A stretch of 64,000 nucleotides of DNA from Leptotrichia wadei (GCF_007990445.1 NZ_AP019841.1:1-64000); one strand, 5' to 3'. Shown: positions 17,224-26,282, counted from the stretch's first letter. A program made the numbers and translations. Notes: generated by a model from the sequence alone, not told the origin.

Positions 17224-17526
17224 TCAAATAATGCTGAAAATTATTTTTTTGACAAAAGATTTAATTCGGTTCAAAAAGATACTAATGGAAAAATTGGATC
17301 TCAAGAAGAATACAAAACTGTTGGTATAGGATTTACAAAAGAAGAAGCTGAAAAACAAGAAAAATTTGGCTTAAGAAATGATGATGGAAGTATAAGAGTA
17401 ACAGGGAAATACAATAATTCAGGAGATATTACTGAAAATATGTTAAGATTGGAATTAGGACTACCTTTAAGATTAAATTATTATCGACGTATTTATATAG
17501 AACAAAAATCAAATATAAAAAAATAA
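17224..17526 (+). pseudogene. 3' fragment of a gene fused to the IS end
   Basis: The frame runs out of the IS terminal repeat and continues as NNAENYFFDKRFNSV, EEYKTVGIGFTKEEAEKQEK and GSIRVTGKYNNSGDITE. The downstream part looks like a genuine C-terminal domain, perhaps of a secreted toxin, but its start has been lost at the IS junction. Confidence 0.4.
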
Positions 17527-17550
17527 TGATAAAAAAATAGGAGGTAATTT

Positions 17551-18318
17551 ATGAGGAAAAAATACATAATATTGTTAATTATTTTATTTCAAAGTATTGT
17601 ATATTGTAACTCAAATAAATTAATTAATTTGGGATTACATAGTATGAAAAAAGATGAATCAGCAATTGGTGCTGAAATAATGGGTGGATTTGATTATGTT
17701 TTAAACAATGATAATTTTAATACATATGTTATGTATTTTAAGGTATATGAAAATCCAGAAAATTCGTATGGTGTTGAATATATAAAAAATTATGATAATA
17801 AAGACGAAGTACTCAAATTTTTTTTATCTAAAAAAATAGAGGAATATTATTCTAGAGAGTATATTCCACTAAAAAATGGAGAGAAATTTTTATATGGAAA
17901 ATTAGTTTGGGATAATTTAAAATTTAAAAATTCAACAAAATTAGAATTATATTATATTAATAAAGATAATATTGAAATAAAAAAAGTTTATTTTTTTGAT
18001 AAAATAACTCCTTCAAGTCTATATAATAAATTTGATTATTTTGAAGAAGAAGGGTACTATCCTATATCAACTATTAATGAAGAATTTACAATATTTACTG
18101 AAAATAAGATAATTCATAAAAAAAGTCCTTATTTACTGAGTTATGAAAAGAAATTTGTAGAAAAAATATTTGAATTATTTAAGGATGAAATTCCAAAAGA
18201 ATATTTTGAATATAGAGAAAAAGGAGAATTTGTAACACAATTTGAAAAAGAACAGGATAAAAATAATGAAAAAAGAAAAAAATTAGAAACAAAAATTGAA
18301 AATATACAAATTAATTGA
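17551..18318 (+). CDS. Hypothetical secreted protein
   Basis: 255 residues after a good AGGAGG site. A signal peptide is clear (MRKKYIILLIILFQSIVYC, cleavage near residue 19-21; the Cys could instead mark a lipoprotein). The mature part is mixed alpha/beta and ends in a lysine/glutamate-rich helix. No family recognised. It lies in the toxin island and could be an accessory or periplasmic immunity protein. Confidence 0.5.
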   Translation: MRKKYIILLIILFQSIVYCNSNKLINLGLHSMKKDESAIGAEIMGGFDYVLNNDNFNTYVMYFKVYENPENSYGVEYIKNYDNKDEVLKFFLSKKIEEYYSREYIPLKNGEKFLYGKLVWDNLKFKNSTKLELYYINKDNIEIKKVYFFDKITPSSLYNKFDYFEEEGYYPISTINEEFTIFTENKIIHKKSPYLLSYEKKFVEKIFELFKDEIPKEYFEYREKGEFVTQFEKEQDKNNEKRKKLETKIENIQIN

Positions 18319-18429
18319 AAATAGAATATTTAGGATTCTTTAAATTTAATAACACTGATCTCAACAGAATAAAAAATAAAACAAAAATATGGATTACCTA
18401 GAAGAAGACCTTAATGGAGGATTGAATTA

Positions 18430-19182
18430 ATGAGAAAAATGAAGTTTGTATTATTATTTATTACACAAATTTATTTGTTTGGGACCTCTTTAGATTTTCC
18501 TTGTATGATGAATTTTACTCCCGAATGGGTTTATAAGCCTAAATCTTATGCTGAGAAAAAAATAGAAATAGCTAAAATTAATTCAAAAATTTGTAAAAAT
18601 CCAAAAGATATTAGCTTTTTTGGCAATTTTGAATTAGACTATATTGAACTAAAAAAGGAAACAAAAGTAGAAAAATTTATAGTTTTGCCTTCAAAAATAG
18701 AAAAAGAATATGCGTATATTCCATTATTAGATAGTCAGAAATTGGAAAAAGAACCATTATACATAACTATATTTACTGGGAATCAAAAAAATAGATTATA
18801 TAATCAAATAGAAAAAGAATACCCACTATTAGATATTCAACAAATGAAAAAAGAACCTTTATATACAACTAAATTTATTGAAAATAGAGAAATAAAATAT
18901 GAAGTATATAATCAAATAGAAAAAAAGATAAAAAAAATAAATGATAAATTTAAAACATTAGAAAGTTTCAATAAATTAGAAAATCAAGATGGTTCTTTTG
19001 TTTTACCTTATGTATTAAAACCAAGTTATTCTGATTTTGAATATATTGATTCAGAGTATTTAATAGTTACTATGGGAAAATATTTTTATGTAATTGATTT
19101 AAAAAAAGTTGAAATGGAACATAAGGAAGTAGATGAAGATATTTTAAAACTTTTAGAAATAATGAAGATGTTAAAATTTTAA
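18430..19182 (+). CDS. Hypothetical secreted protein with internal repeat
   Basis: 250 residues with an N-terminal signal-like segment (MRKMKFVLLFITQIYLFGTS). Residues of about 95-170 hold an imperfect duplication: L-L-D-x-Q-x-x-x-K-E-P-L-Y-x-T-x-F occurs twice, each followed by N-R and Y-N-Q-I-E-K. AATGGAGG precedes the start. Unknown function; no homologous family recognised. Confidence 0.45.
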   Translation: MRKMKFVLLFITQIYLFGTSLDFPCMMNFTPEWVYKPKSYAEKKIEIAKINSKICKNPKDISFFGNFELDYIELKKETKVEKFIVLPSKIEKEYAYIPLLDSQKLEKEPLYITIFTGNQKNRLYNQIEKEYPLLDIQQMKKEPLYTTKFIENREIKYEVYNQIEKKIKKINDKFKTLESFNKLENQDGSFVLPYVLKPSYSDFEYIDSEYLIVTMGKYFYVIDLKKVEMEHKEVDEDILKLLEIMKMLKF

Positions 19183-19308
19183 ATAATTGTTACGAACTGC
19201 ATCTATTATTTTGGAAACAAACAAGAAGAATATTAAAATCCAATTTTTTAATATACTTAAAAAAGGTTAGTTTGTTAGAGAAAAAAGGGAAAATAGCAAA
19301 AATTGTAG

Positions 19309-19506
19309 AATGTAATAGTTTTTAAAAAATTTAAAGCAAAATATGCAAAATCGAGTTATCCGAATAATAATTATAAAATAGTTGTTGAAAGATTAAGTAG
19401 ATTTGTCAATTTTTATGATAGTTATTCAAATTTTGATATAAAGGATAGAGTAAATTATTATTTATTGCCAGGAAAATTAAAAAATAGACCTTTTAGTAAT
19501 AAATAA
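19309..19506 (+). pseudogene. remnant C-terminal reading frame
   Basis: A 65-codon open frame without a start codon, ending at TAA 19504-19506. It reads like a real tail (SSYPNNNYKIVVERLSRFVN then DSYSNFDIKDRVNYYLLPGK). It fills most of the 333-bp gap 19183-19515; the rest shows no feature. Confidence 0.4.
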
Positions 19507-19515
19507 GGGAGGATT

Positions 19516-19914
19516 ATGAAATTTTTAGAAAATTTTATGAGATATAATATTTATATGTACTATTTTAATGCTCAAGTAGATACAAGTTTAAACTATAATA
19601 TTATAAAAATGACATTTGTAATAACTATTGTGATTATTATTTTTATTAGTAACTTCATTTTTTATAAGAATAAAAAAATGAAAATTTTCCAAATTCTATT
19701 ATTAATTATTTGGAGTTTTTATATTAAGAAAATTTATATTAAGGAATTAGAATGGAATAAGATATTATTCAGTATTAGATTCTTAATATTGTTAAAAATT
19801 TTAAATAAATATGAAAATAAAATTCTAAAATTAACAGAAAAAAGTAAAATATTGGAAAATTTAATGGTGTATCTATTATTATTGATTTATATATTTATTA
19901 TTTTAAATGTGTAA
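19516..19914 (+). CDS. Hypothetical small membrane protein
   Basis: 132 residues after GGGAGG. About four hydrophobic helices (near 30-50, 55-75, 85-100 and 113-130) separated by lysine-rich loops. Extreme AT codon use, as in the rest of the island. Unknown function. Confidence 0.45.
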   Translation: MKFLENFMRYNIYMYYFNAQVDTSLNYNIIKMTFVITIVIIIFISNFIFYKNKKMKIFQILLLIIWSFYIKKIYIKELEWNKILFSIRFLILLKILNKYENKILKLTEKSKILENLMVYLLLLIYIFIILNV

Positions 19915-20030
19915 ATTAATGAAAAAAGCGAAGCGTATCTAAAACTTTGGACAATCAAATAAAAAATTAGTTTTTTTTAATTAAATTTCAAATATAATAC
20001 TGCATTTTTTATTTTTAAAATATTAAATTC

Positions 20031-20124
20031 GCCCATATAACCCCTACAATCCAAAATTTTTATTTAAGGCATATTTTTATATTACCAAAATTGATTTTGT
20101 GAGCTGTATGGGCATTATATGGGC
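20031..20124 (+). repeat. MITE-like inverted-repeat element, copy 2
   Basis: Perfect 10-bp inverted repeat GCCCATATAA (20031-20040) and TTATATGGGC (20115-20124) with about 74 bp between. The interior matches the copy at 14295-14382 in the same orientation. It marks the right edge of the island. The gap 19915-20193 holds nothing else. Confidence 0.6.
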
Positions 20125-20193
20125 TTTTTAGGTTTAATAAAGATAACCATTATTTGTATTTCTGATTTTTAAATTTAGTGGTTCATATCGAGA

Positions 20194-20712
20194 TTATTTA
20201 GTTAATTCTTTTATTACTTTCAATGCTCTTTCATAATCTGGCTGTTCTCCAATTTCTGGAACATATTCTACATATTGAATAATTCCATTTTTGTCAACAA
20301 TAACGACTCCTCTGGCTAACAATCTTAGTTCTTTTATTACAAATCCATATTTTGTTCCAAAGTCTAAATCTTTGTGATCTGAAGCTGTTAGGGCATTTGC
20401 AATTCCCTTGTCTGCACAATATCTTCCAAGTGCAAATGGCAAGTCAACTGAAATTGTAAGCAGTTGTACATCATCTCCAAAACTTGCGGCTTCTTGATTA
20501 AATCTAGCCAGCTGTAATGCACATACTCCAGTGTCAACTGATGGAAATACTGCAATTACAACAACTTTTCCCTTATAGTCACTTAATTTTATTTCCTTTA
20601 GTTCTGGTGATAAAACTGTAAAATCAGGTGCTGTTTGTCCAGCTTTTACTTCATTTCCTGTAAGAGTTATAGGATTTCCCTTGAATGTTACTTTATTTTT
20701 TATTTCTGTCAT
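20194..20712 (-). CDS. tpx: Thiol peroxidase Tpx
   Basis: Atypical 2-Cys peroxiredoxin that reduces peroxides with thioredoxin. The 172-residue length is typical. Peroxidatic Cys64 lies in PSVDTGVCALQ and resolving Cys99 in GRYCADKGI, the hallmark spacing of Tpx. The family opening TFKGNPITLTG is present. A GGAGC site precedes the start. It stands alone, divergent from the island and upstream of a metal-type regulator on the same strand. Confidence 0.95.
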   Translation of the reverse strand: MTEIKNKVTFKGNPITLTGNEVKAGQTAPDFTVLSPELKEIKLSDYKGKVVVIAVFPSVDTGVCALQLARFNQEAASFGDDVQLLTISVDLPFALGRYCADKGIANALTASDHKDLDFGTKYGFVIKELRLLARGVVIVDKNGIIQYVEYVPEIGEQPDYERALKVIKELTK

Positions 20713-20908
20713 TTTTCTGCTCCTTTATTTTAGTTTTTTTCTTTTGTATTTACAATTGTCTACTTTTTGTAATTATAACATATTTAAAATTATTTGTACA
20801 GAAAAATTATTTGGTTTTCAAATAATAATTATTTTTTTACTTTTTTGTTGCATTTGCCTTGACAATAAACTAATTTTAAAAAACTGATTTTTACATACTA
20901 ATAATTAA

Positions 20909-21283
20909 TTATCTTTTTTCCAGAATATGTGTCATTCCTTGCTCGACAATATGTTTTATATGCTCATCTTCCAGCGAATAATACACTACTTTCCCTTCTT
21001 TTCTATATTTTACAAATCTTCCTTGCTTTAATACTCGCAGTTGATGTGAAATAGCGGATTGCGTCATTTTTAAAAGATATGCAATATCACAAACGCACAT
21101 TTCCTCTTGAAACAAAGCGCTTAAAATTTTCATTCTGGTTGTATCTCCCAATATTTTGAAAAAATCTGACAAATCGTGTACAACTTCTTCTTCTGGCATT
21201 GTCTTTTCCACTTTTTCCACAATATCTTTATGTATAACTTTTATTTCACAATTTTCATTTTCTTCTTCCATTATTTTAGCCAT
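20909..21283 (-). CDS. ArsR/SmtB-family metal-responsive repressor
   Basis: 124 residues from the ATG at 21283, which has GGGAGAG in front; a TTG four codons upstream has none. A winged helix is visible: HDLSDFFKILGDTTRMKILS, then the metal-sensing CVC in EEMCVCDIAYLL, recognition helix TQSAISHQLRVLKQG, and wing KEGKVVYYSLEDEH. The last helix carries DEHIKHI...MTH, the alpha-5 ligand pattern of zinc/cadmium sensors (CadC, ZiaR, SmtB). Such genes usually sit beside a P-type ATPase, but none is here. Likely cytoplasmic repressor released by Zn or Cd; the metal is inference. Confidence 0.85.
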   Translation of the reverse strand: MAKIMEEENENCEIKVIHKDIVEKVEKTMPEEEVVHDLSDFFKILGDTTRMKILSALFQEEMCVCDIAYLLKMTQSAISHQLRVLKQGRFVKYRKEGKVVYYSLEDEHIKHIVEQGMTHILEKR

Positions 21284-21307
21284 TTTCTCTCCCAAGTTTT
21301 AAAATAT

Positions 21308-21340
21308 ACGTTAATATTATATCACATATTGAAATAACGT
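21308..21340. promoter_or_regulatory. possible regulator operator
   Basis: ACGTTA (21308-21313) and TAACGT (21335-21340) form an inverted repeat around a TATAAT on the minus strand, so binding would cover the regulator's own promoter. Autorepression is typical of ArsR proteins. Weak evidence. Confidence 0.3.
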
Positions 21341-21410
21341 GAAAGTAAACAATTCACATAATTTTTCTTTGATACTCTAAGGTAAAAGAAGTGAAAAACT
21401 ACTAAAAGAA

Positions 21411-21425
21411 TGTTATAATATAACA
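21411..21425. promoter_or_regulatory. palindrome over the lon -10 region
   Basis: TGTTATAATATAACA is a perfect 7-bp inverted repeat around one A, and contains a TATAAT (21414-21419) about 75 bp before the lon start. It could be a repressor site on the promoter, or only a symmetric -10 region. Confidence 0.35.
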
Positions 21426-21488
21426 AAGTTTTGTACAATTCATACGTTATGCATAAGTTTGAAAATTTTGAATTTTAGGAGCGAAGCT

Positions 21489-23126
21489 ATGGCTGGAAAA
21501 AGTGATATTAAAAAGCAAATATTAGAAATTGAAGATGTGGAAGAACTGAATACAAGTGAAGAAAACAAGTCTAAAATAAAGGAATACATGGAACATTATG
21601 ATAAAAATGAAGGTTCAATAGATAATTATGTGATAAAAATAAAAAAATGTCTTGATATTGTTAATCAGCTTGACTGGAAGAGAACTTTAAAAGAAAAAAA
21701 AATTGATATTTCTAAAATACGGAATATTTTGAATGAAAGACATTATGGGATGGAAAAAGTAAAGGAAACTATTTTAGAAAGTTTAGCAATGCGTCACTTT
21801 ATGAAAAAAAATGATAATAAAACCCCAATTATACTGTGCTTAGCAGGTTCAGCTGGAACAGGCAAGACTTCAATAGCTGAAGCAATAGCCGAAGCATTAG
21901 GGAAAAAATTTGAAAAAATTTCTATGAGTGGTGTATCTACAACATTTGAATTAACAGGGCTTACAAAAGGATATACTTCAGCTGCTCCTGGAAGAATTAT
22001 AAAAACTTTGGCAAAATTTGGATGTGATGATCCTTTAATTTTATTAGATGAAATAGATAAGGTTAATCAGAAAAAATCGGAGGGAGATATTGAGGGAGTT
22101 TTACTCGAAATTTTGGATCCAGATCAAAATAAAAGATTTAGGGATGAATTTTTAGAGTTGGAGTATGATTTATCAAATGTAATGTTTTTAGCAACAGCTA
22201 ATAATTTAAGCGAAGTTTCGGAGCCATTAAAAAGTAGAATGGAAATTATTTATTTAGAAGATTATAATTTGGAACAAAAAGTTGAAATTGCAAAAAACTA
22301 TATAGTTCCAAGCATAAATAAAAAAATAGGTTCAAAATTATTCTTTAGTGATGATATTTTAAAATATGTGATACAAAATTATACAAATGAAGCTGGAGTT
22401 AGAAAATTAAAGACAATTTTGATGAAAATTTACGGAAGAATTGCTAAAGAATGGCTGGAAAAAAAGAAAAAAGTAAATGTAACTTTGGAAAACATAGATT
22501 CTCTCATTTGTGCAGACAAAAATCCCAGTATTTCGTTGAAAGTGAATACTGAAAAGTCAAAAATAGGAGAAGTGATGGGAATGGGGGTAACTTCGCTGGG
22601 AGGAAGAATTATGCCAATTCAAACGGCTGTTATGCCAGGAGATGGAAAAATTATAATAACTGGAAATCTTTCAGAAGTTATGAAAGAGGGAATAAATGTG
22701 GCAATTACATATTTGAGAACAAAAACTGAAGAATATCATCTAAAAAATCCTAACTTTTACAAGGAAAATGATATTCACGTACATTTTAATGAAAATGCTG
22801 TTCAAAAGGATGGGCCTTCCGCTGGAATCGCTATTACAACGTGCATCCTTTCAGCATTAAATCGGATAGAATTAAGGCAGGATATGGCTTTTACTGGAGA
22901 AATTACGATTTTGGGGGAGATATTGCCTGTTGGAGGAGTGGCAAAAAAAATCGAAGGGGCTTATAAATCTGGAATAAGAAAATTCTTTGTTCCAAAAGAA
23001 AATGAAGATTGTGTAAATTTTATAAGAAAAGATATAATTGATAAAATAAAAATAGAATTTGTGGAAAATTATGAACAAATTTATTCAAAACTTTTTTTGG
23101 CATGTGAAGAAGAAAAAAATTTATAA
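21489..23126 (+). CDS. Short Lon-type ATP-dependent protease
   Basis: The preferred start is the ATG at 21489, with TAGGAG eight bases before it; an ATG ten codons earlier lacks a site. The protein is 545 residues: AAA+ module with Walker A GSAGTGKT (120-127) and Walker B LLDEID (185-190), then an S16 protease domain with catalytic Ser444 in KDGPSAGIA and Lys487 43 residues later, the same spacing as in E. coli Lon. Typical LonA has about 300 residues before the ATPase; here only ~115, so the LON substrate-recognition domain is missing. The active centre is complete, so this is probably a functional variant with narrower substrates. Confidence 0.88.
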   Translation: MAGKSDIKKQILEIEDVEELNTSEENKSKIKEYMEHYDKNEGSIDNYVIKIKKCLDIVNQLDWKRTLKEKKIDISKIRNILNERHYGMEKVKETILESLAMRHFMKKNDNKTPIILCLAGSAGTGKTSIAEAIAEALGKKFEKISMSGVSTTFELTGLTKGYTSAAPGRIIKTLAKFGCDDPLILLDEIDKVNQKKSEGDIEGVLLEILDPDQNKRFRDEFLELEYDLSNVMFLATANNLSEVSEPLKSRMEIIYLEDYNLEQKVEIAKNYIVPSINKKIGSKLFFSDDILKYVIQNYTNEAGVRKLKTILMKIYGRIAKEWLEKKKKVNVTLENIDSLICADKNPSISLKVNTEKSKIGEVMGMGVTSLGGRIMPIQTAVMPGDGKIIITGNLSEVMKEGINVAITYLRTKTEEYHLKNPNFYKENDIHVHFNENAVQKDGPSAGIAITTCILSALNRIELRQDMAFTGEITILGEILPVGGVAKKIEGAYKSGIRKFFVPKENEDCVNFIRKDIIDKIKIEFVENYEQIYSKLFLACEEEKNL

Positions 23127-23142
23127 AAAAGGAGAAAATTTC

Positions 23143-24030
23143 ATGAAAAAAAATAAATGTAAGTTATTAATTTGGGCTAGTATTATGGTAATTTCAGTTG
23201 CGTCTTTTGGAATGTCTGGTAAAAATCCAGATAAATCGCCTTCAAAGCCAGAGGCTGCAGATGTGGATACAGTTAATGACAACGCTAGTGCTATTGGGAA
23301 AAAAGCTGGACTTAAAATTTCAAAGGCTGAATTAAATGCTGTTGCTGACAGGATTTTTAAAAATGAAGCCGGAGGTAAAAAAGAGAATATTGTTTACTGG
23401 AATACCGGAGAGGATTTTCCTTCACTTGGAATTGGACATTTTATATGGTATAGAGCAGGGCAAAGGGGAAAATTTGCTGAAAGTTTTCCACAGCTTGTGG
23501 CTTATTACAGGGCTCATGATATAAAATTACCTAAAATTATTGAGGAAAATGAATATTCTCCTTGGGCAAATAGTGATGAGCTTTTTAGATTGAAAAGAAT
23601 TATGGATAATGATATTACTGAATTGACTAATTTTCTGTATAATACGAAAGATATTCAAGTTGCATTCATTTTTGAAAGATTGGAAAACTCTTTGGAAAAG
23701 ATGATGGCAATTTCAGATAATCCAGAAAATGTAAAAAAACAGTTTTATCGTGTTGCCCAGTCGCCAAACGGACTTTATCCTCTGATTGACTATGTTAATT
23801 TCAAGGGGGAAGGAATAACGAGAACGGAAACCTATAATGGAGAAGGATGGGGTCTTCTTCAAGTTTTGGAAAATATGAAGGGAACAGGAAGTGGAAAAGC
23901 CGCTCTTGAAGAATTTAGCAACTCTGCAAAAGCTGTGCTTGAAAGACGTGTAAAAAATGCTGGTCCCGACAGTAATGAGAAAAAATGGCTGCAAGGCTGG
24001 TTAAATCGTTGTGATACTTATAAAAACTAA
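23143..24030 (+). CDS. Exported protein, lysozyme-like family of unknown role
   Basis: 295 residues from the ATG at 23143, which has AAAGGAG before it; the longer frame inside lon has none. A signal peptide is evident (KKNKCKLLIWASIMVISVAS). The mature domain has KNEAGGKKENIVYWNTGEDF then SLGIGHFIWY. This block resembles an uncharacterised family of exported proteins with a putative lysozyme-like fold, where the Glu of NEAGG would be catalytic. It starts 16 bp after lon and may be cotranscribed. Cell-wall action is inference. Confidence 0.55.
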   Translation: MKKNKCKLLIWASIMVISVASFGMSGKNPDKSPSKPEAADVDTVNDNASAIGKKAGLKISKAELNAVADRIFKNEAGGKKENIVYWNTGEDFPSLGIGHFIWYRAGQRGKFAESFPQLVAYYRAHDIKLPKIIEENEYSPWANSDELFRLKRIMDNDITELTNFLYNTKDIQVAFIFERLENSLEKMMAISDNPENVKKQFYRVAQSPNGLYPLIDYVNFKGEGITRTETYNGEGWGLLQVLENMKGTGSGKAALEEFSNSAKAVLERRVKNAGPDSNEKKWLQGWLNRCDTYKN

Positions 24031-24134
24031 TACTAAATTCCATTTGAAAAATAGAAATTATATTTTATTTATTTTTTTATAATAAATCCATTGCTTTAAT
24101 GGGCAATAGCATAAGTTTATAAAAATTAAATTGG

Positions 24135-24165
24135 GCAGTCTAAATTTTGTTTAGGCTGCTTTTTT
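24135..24165 (+). terminator. rho-independent terminator
   Basis: GCAGTCTAAA (24135-24144) pairs with TTTAGGCTGC (24150-24159), followed by six T. It ends the lon/lysozyme-like transcript. The 306-bp gap 24031-24336 otherwise holds only the next promoter. Confidence 0.85.
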
Positions 24166-24271
24166 GTTTTTTACGAAATTTCAATATTAGTAAATATATT
24201 ATATTTAGGGAATTATTGTTTGTTCATAAATAGAATTAATAGTAAAAAAATATTTTTATAGACAAAATTGC

Positions 24272-24301
24272 TTGCAAATATGACTGAATATAAGATATAA
24301 T
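24272..24301 (+). promoter_or_regulatory. opp/dpp operon promoter
   Basis: TTGCAA (24272-24277), an 18-bp spacer and TATAAT (24296-24301), 35 bp before the first permease start. Confidence 0.6.
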
Positions 24302-24336
24302 ATAGATATATAAAATTTTAGTGAAAGGAAGCGAGT

Positions 24337-25317
24337 ATGAAAAATATTTTAAAATTTTTAGTTAAGAGAATTGCAATGGGACTTGTAACATTGTGGCTAG
24401 TTATTACGATTACATTCTTTCTGATACATATGTTACCTGGTGACCCGTTTCAAAGTGAAAAAGCAATTCCGCCTAAAGTAAAGGAAAACTTGATGGCAAA
24501 ATACCATTTAGACCGTCCGCTTGGGGAACAATATGTTGAATACTTAAAAAATATAGCAAAGGGAGATTTAGGATCATCCATGAAAGTTCGGGGGAGAACT
24601 GTTAACGATGTAATTAACCAGAGTTTTCTTACATCGGCTGATTTAGGAGCCAGATCTATTATATTTGCATTAGTTTTGGGTATTCCGCTTGGAATTATTG
24701 CAGCCCTTAAAAGGGGGAAATATCAGGACAGGCTGGCTATGATTGTGGCGATAATTGGAATATCGGTGCCGAGCTTTGTACTGGCGGGACTTATGCAGAA
24801 GTACTTCGTTGATATACATAATGGATTTTTAATTGACAATGGATTTTTGCCGGAATTTTTTAGAATCCGTTTATCTGGATGGGATAGCCCAGAGAAAAAG
24901 ATACTACCAGTTGTGGCTCTTGGACTTTATACGGTTGCATTAATTGCACGTTTGTTAAGGGATAAGATGATTGAGGTAATGGGACAGGATTATATAAGGC
25001 TGGCTGTTGCAAAAGGTGTAAAACCTAAAAACATTGTATTTAAGCACGCTTTAAGAAATGCGATTTTACCGATTATTACAATAATGGGACCAACAATTGC
25101 GGCAGTTTTGACAGGTTCATTTGTAATTGAAAAGATGTTTTCAATTCCAGGATTAGGAAAATATTTTGTAGACAGTATTAATGACAGGGATTATACAATG
25201 GTGCTTGGAGTTACTGTGTTTTATGCAATATTCCTGATTATAATGATGATACTTGTGGATATTATTTATGTTTTAGTTGATCCTAAAATTAAACTTGGAA
25301 AAGGAGATGAAGTGTAG
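24337..25317 (+). CDS. Peptide ABC transporter permease (OppB/DppB type)
   Basis: 326 residues with the N-terminal DppB layout: a first membrane helix (LVTLWLVITITFFLIHMLPG), the GDPF motif, an external loop, then five more helices. The coupling-loop motif near 220-260 (MGQDYIRLAVAKGVKPKNIV and ALRNAILPIIT) contacts the ATPases. The end VDIIYVLVDPKIKLG is typical. The GTG start of the next gene overlaps its stop by one base. Imports di- or oligopeptides with the genes that follow; the exact substrate is open. Confidence 0.93.
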   Translation: MKNILKFLVKRIAMGLVTLWLVITITFFLIHMLPGDPFQSEKAIPPKVKENLMAKYHLDRPLGEQYVEYLKNIAKGDLGSSMKVRGRTVNDVINQSFLTSADLGARSIIFALVLGIPLGIIAALKRGKYQDRLAMIVAIIGISVPSFVLAGLMQKYFVDIHNGFLIDNGFLPEFFRIRLSGWDSPEKKILPVVALGLYTVALIARLLRDKMIEVMGQDYIRLAVAKGVKPKNIVFKHALRNAILPIITIMGPTIAAVLTGSFVIEKMFSIPGLGKYFVDSINDRDYTMVLGVTVFYAIFLIIMMILVDIIYVLVDPKIKLGKGDEV

Positions 25318-26282
25318 TGGCAGAAAATATAGAAAAAGTTGTAACTGAAAATAATTATATACCAACACCTGAAGATTTTAAAATCGTAGGTCCAGATACC
25401 ACTCAAAGTGAAGAAATCTACAAACCAAGTTTAACATTTTGGCAGGATGGATGGAGAAGATTTAAGAAAAATAAATTGGCTCTGACATTTTTAGGTATAA
25501 CAATTATCTTTTTGTTCTTAGCAATTTTTGGGCAGCATTTAACAAAATATTCCTACAGAGCCCAAGATTTGTCAGAAAAATTTTTAAGCCCTTCAAAGGG
25601 AATTGTAAAAGGTCATTACTTGGGAACAGATAATTTAGGACGTGACTTGTTTGCAAGACTTTCGCAAGGGATAAGAATTTCAATGGAATTATCAATAATA
25701 ACAGCTGCTATTTGCGTTATTTTTGGAACAATTTATGGAGCTGTTTCAGCGTACTTCGGCGGAATTATTGATACGATAATGACTAGAATTGTAGAAATTT
25801 TACTAATTATCCCATCAATGATTTATATAATTTTATTAATGGTTGTTATGGGAAATAGTGTAAAGACAATAATTATCGCAATGTCACTTACAAGATGGCT
25901 GAATTATTCGTTGCTTGTACGTGGAGAAGTTTTAAAGATCAAGGAAAATGAATTTGTATTGGCTTCAAAATCGCTTGGTGGAAATTTCTTGTGGATAACT
26001 TTAAAGCACTTGATTCCAAATACGTTAAGTGTAATAATAATAAGACTTACAACAGATATACCAAATATTATCTTTACAGAAGCATTTTTAAGTTTCATCG
26101 GGCTTGGAGTACCGATTCCACAGGCTTCATTAGGAAATTTGGTATTTGATGGTTTCGTAAATATGACTTCATATCCATATTTATTTGTTATTCCGTCAGT
26201 TGTAATTTCATTAATTACATTGGCATTTAACATCGTTGGAGATGCTTTAAATGATGCATTGAATCCAAAACTAAGAGATTAA
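25317..26282 (+). CDS. Peptide ABC transporter permease (OppC/DppC type)
   Basis: 321 residues, GTG start overlapping the previous stop codon (TAGTG), so translation is coupled. A charged cytoplasmic N-terminus (WQDGWRRFKKNKLALTFLG) leads into the first helix. HYLGTDNLGRDLFARL is the OppC signature, followed by five helices and the coupling loop (VLASKSLGGNFLWITLKHLI). It ends VGDALNDALNPKLRD. Pairs with the preceding permease in the inner membrane. Confidence 0.94.
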   Translation: MAENIEKVVTENNYIPTPEDFKIVGPDTTQSEEIYKPSLTFWQDGWRRFKKNKLALTFLGITIIFLFLAIFGQHLTKYSYRAQDLSEKFLSPSKGIVKGHYLGTDNLGRDLFARLSQGIRISMELSIITAAICVIFGTIYGAVSAYFGGIIDTIMTRIVEILLIIPSMIYIILLMVVMGNSVKTIIIAMSLTRWLNYSLLVRGEVLKIKENEFVLASKSLGGNFLWITLKHLIPNTLSVIIIRLTTDIPNIIFTEAFLSFIGLGVPIPQASLGNLVFDGFVNMTSYPYLFVIPSVVISLITLAFNIVGDALNDALNPKLRD

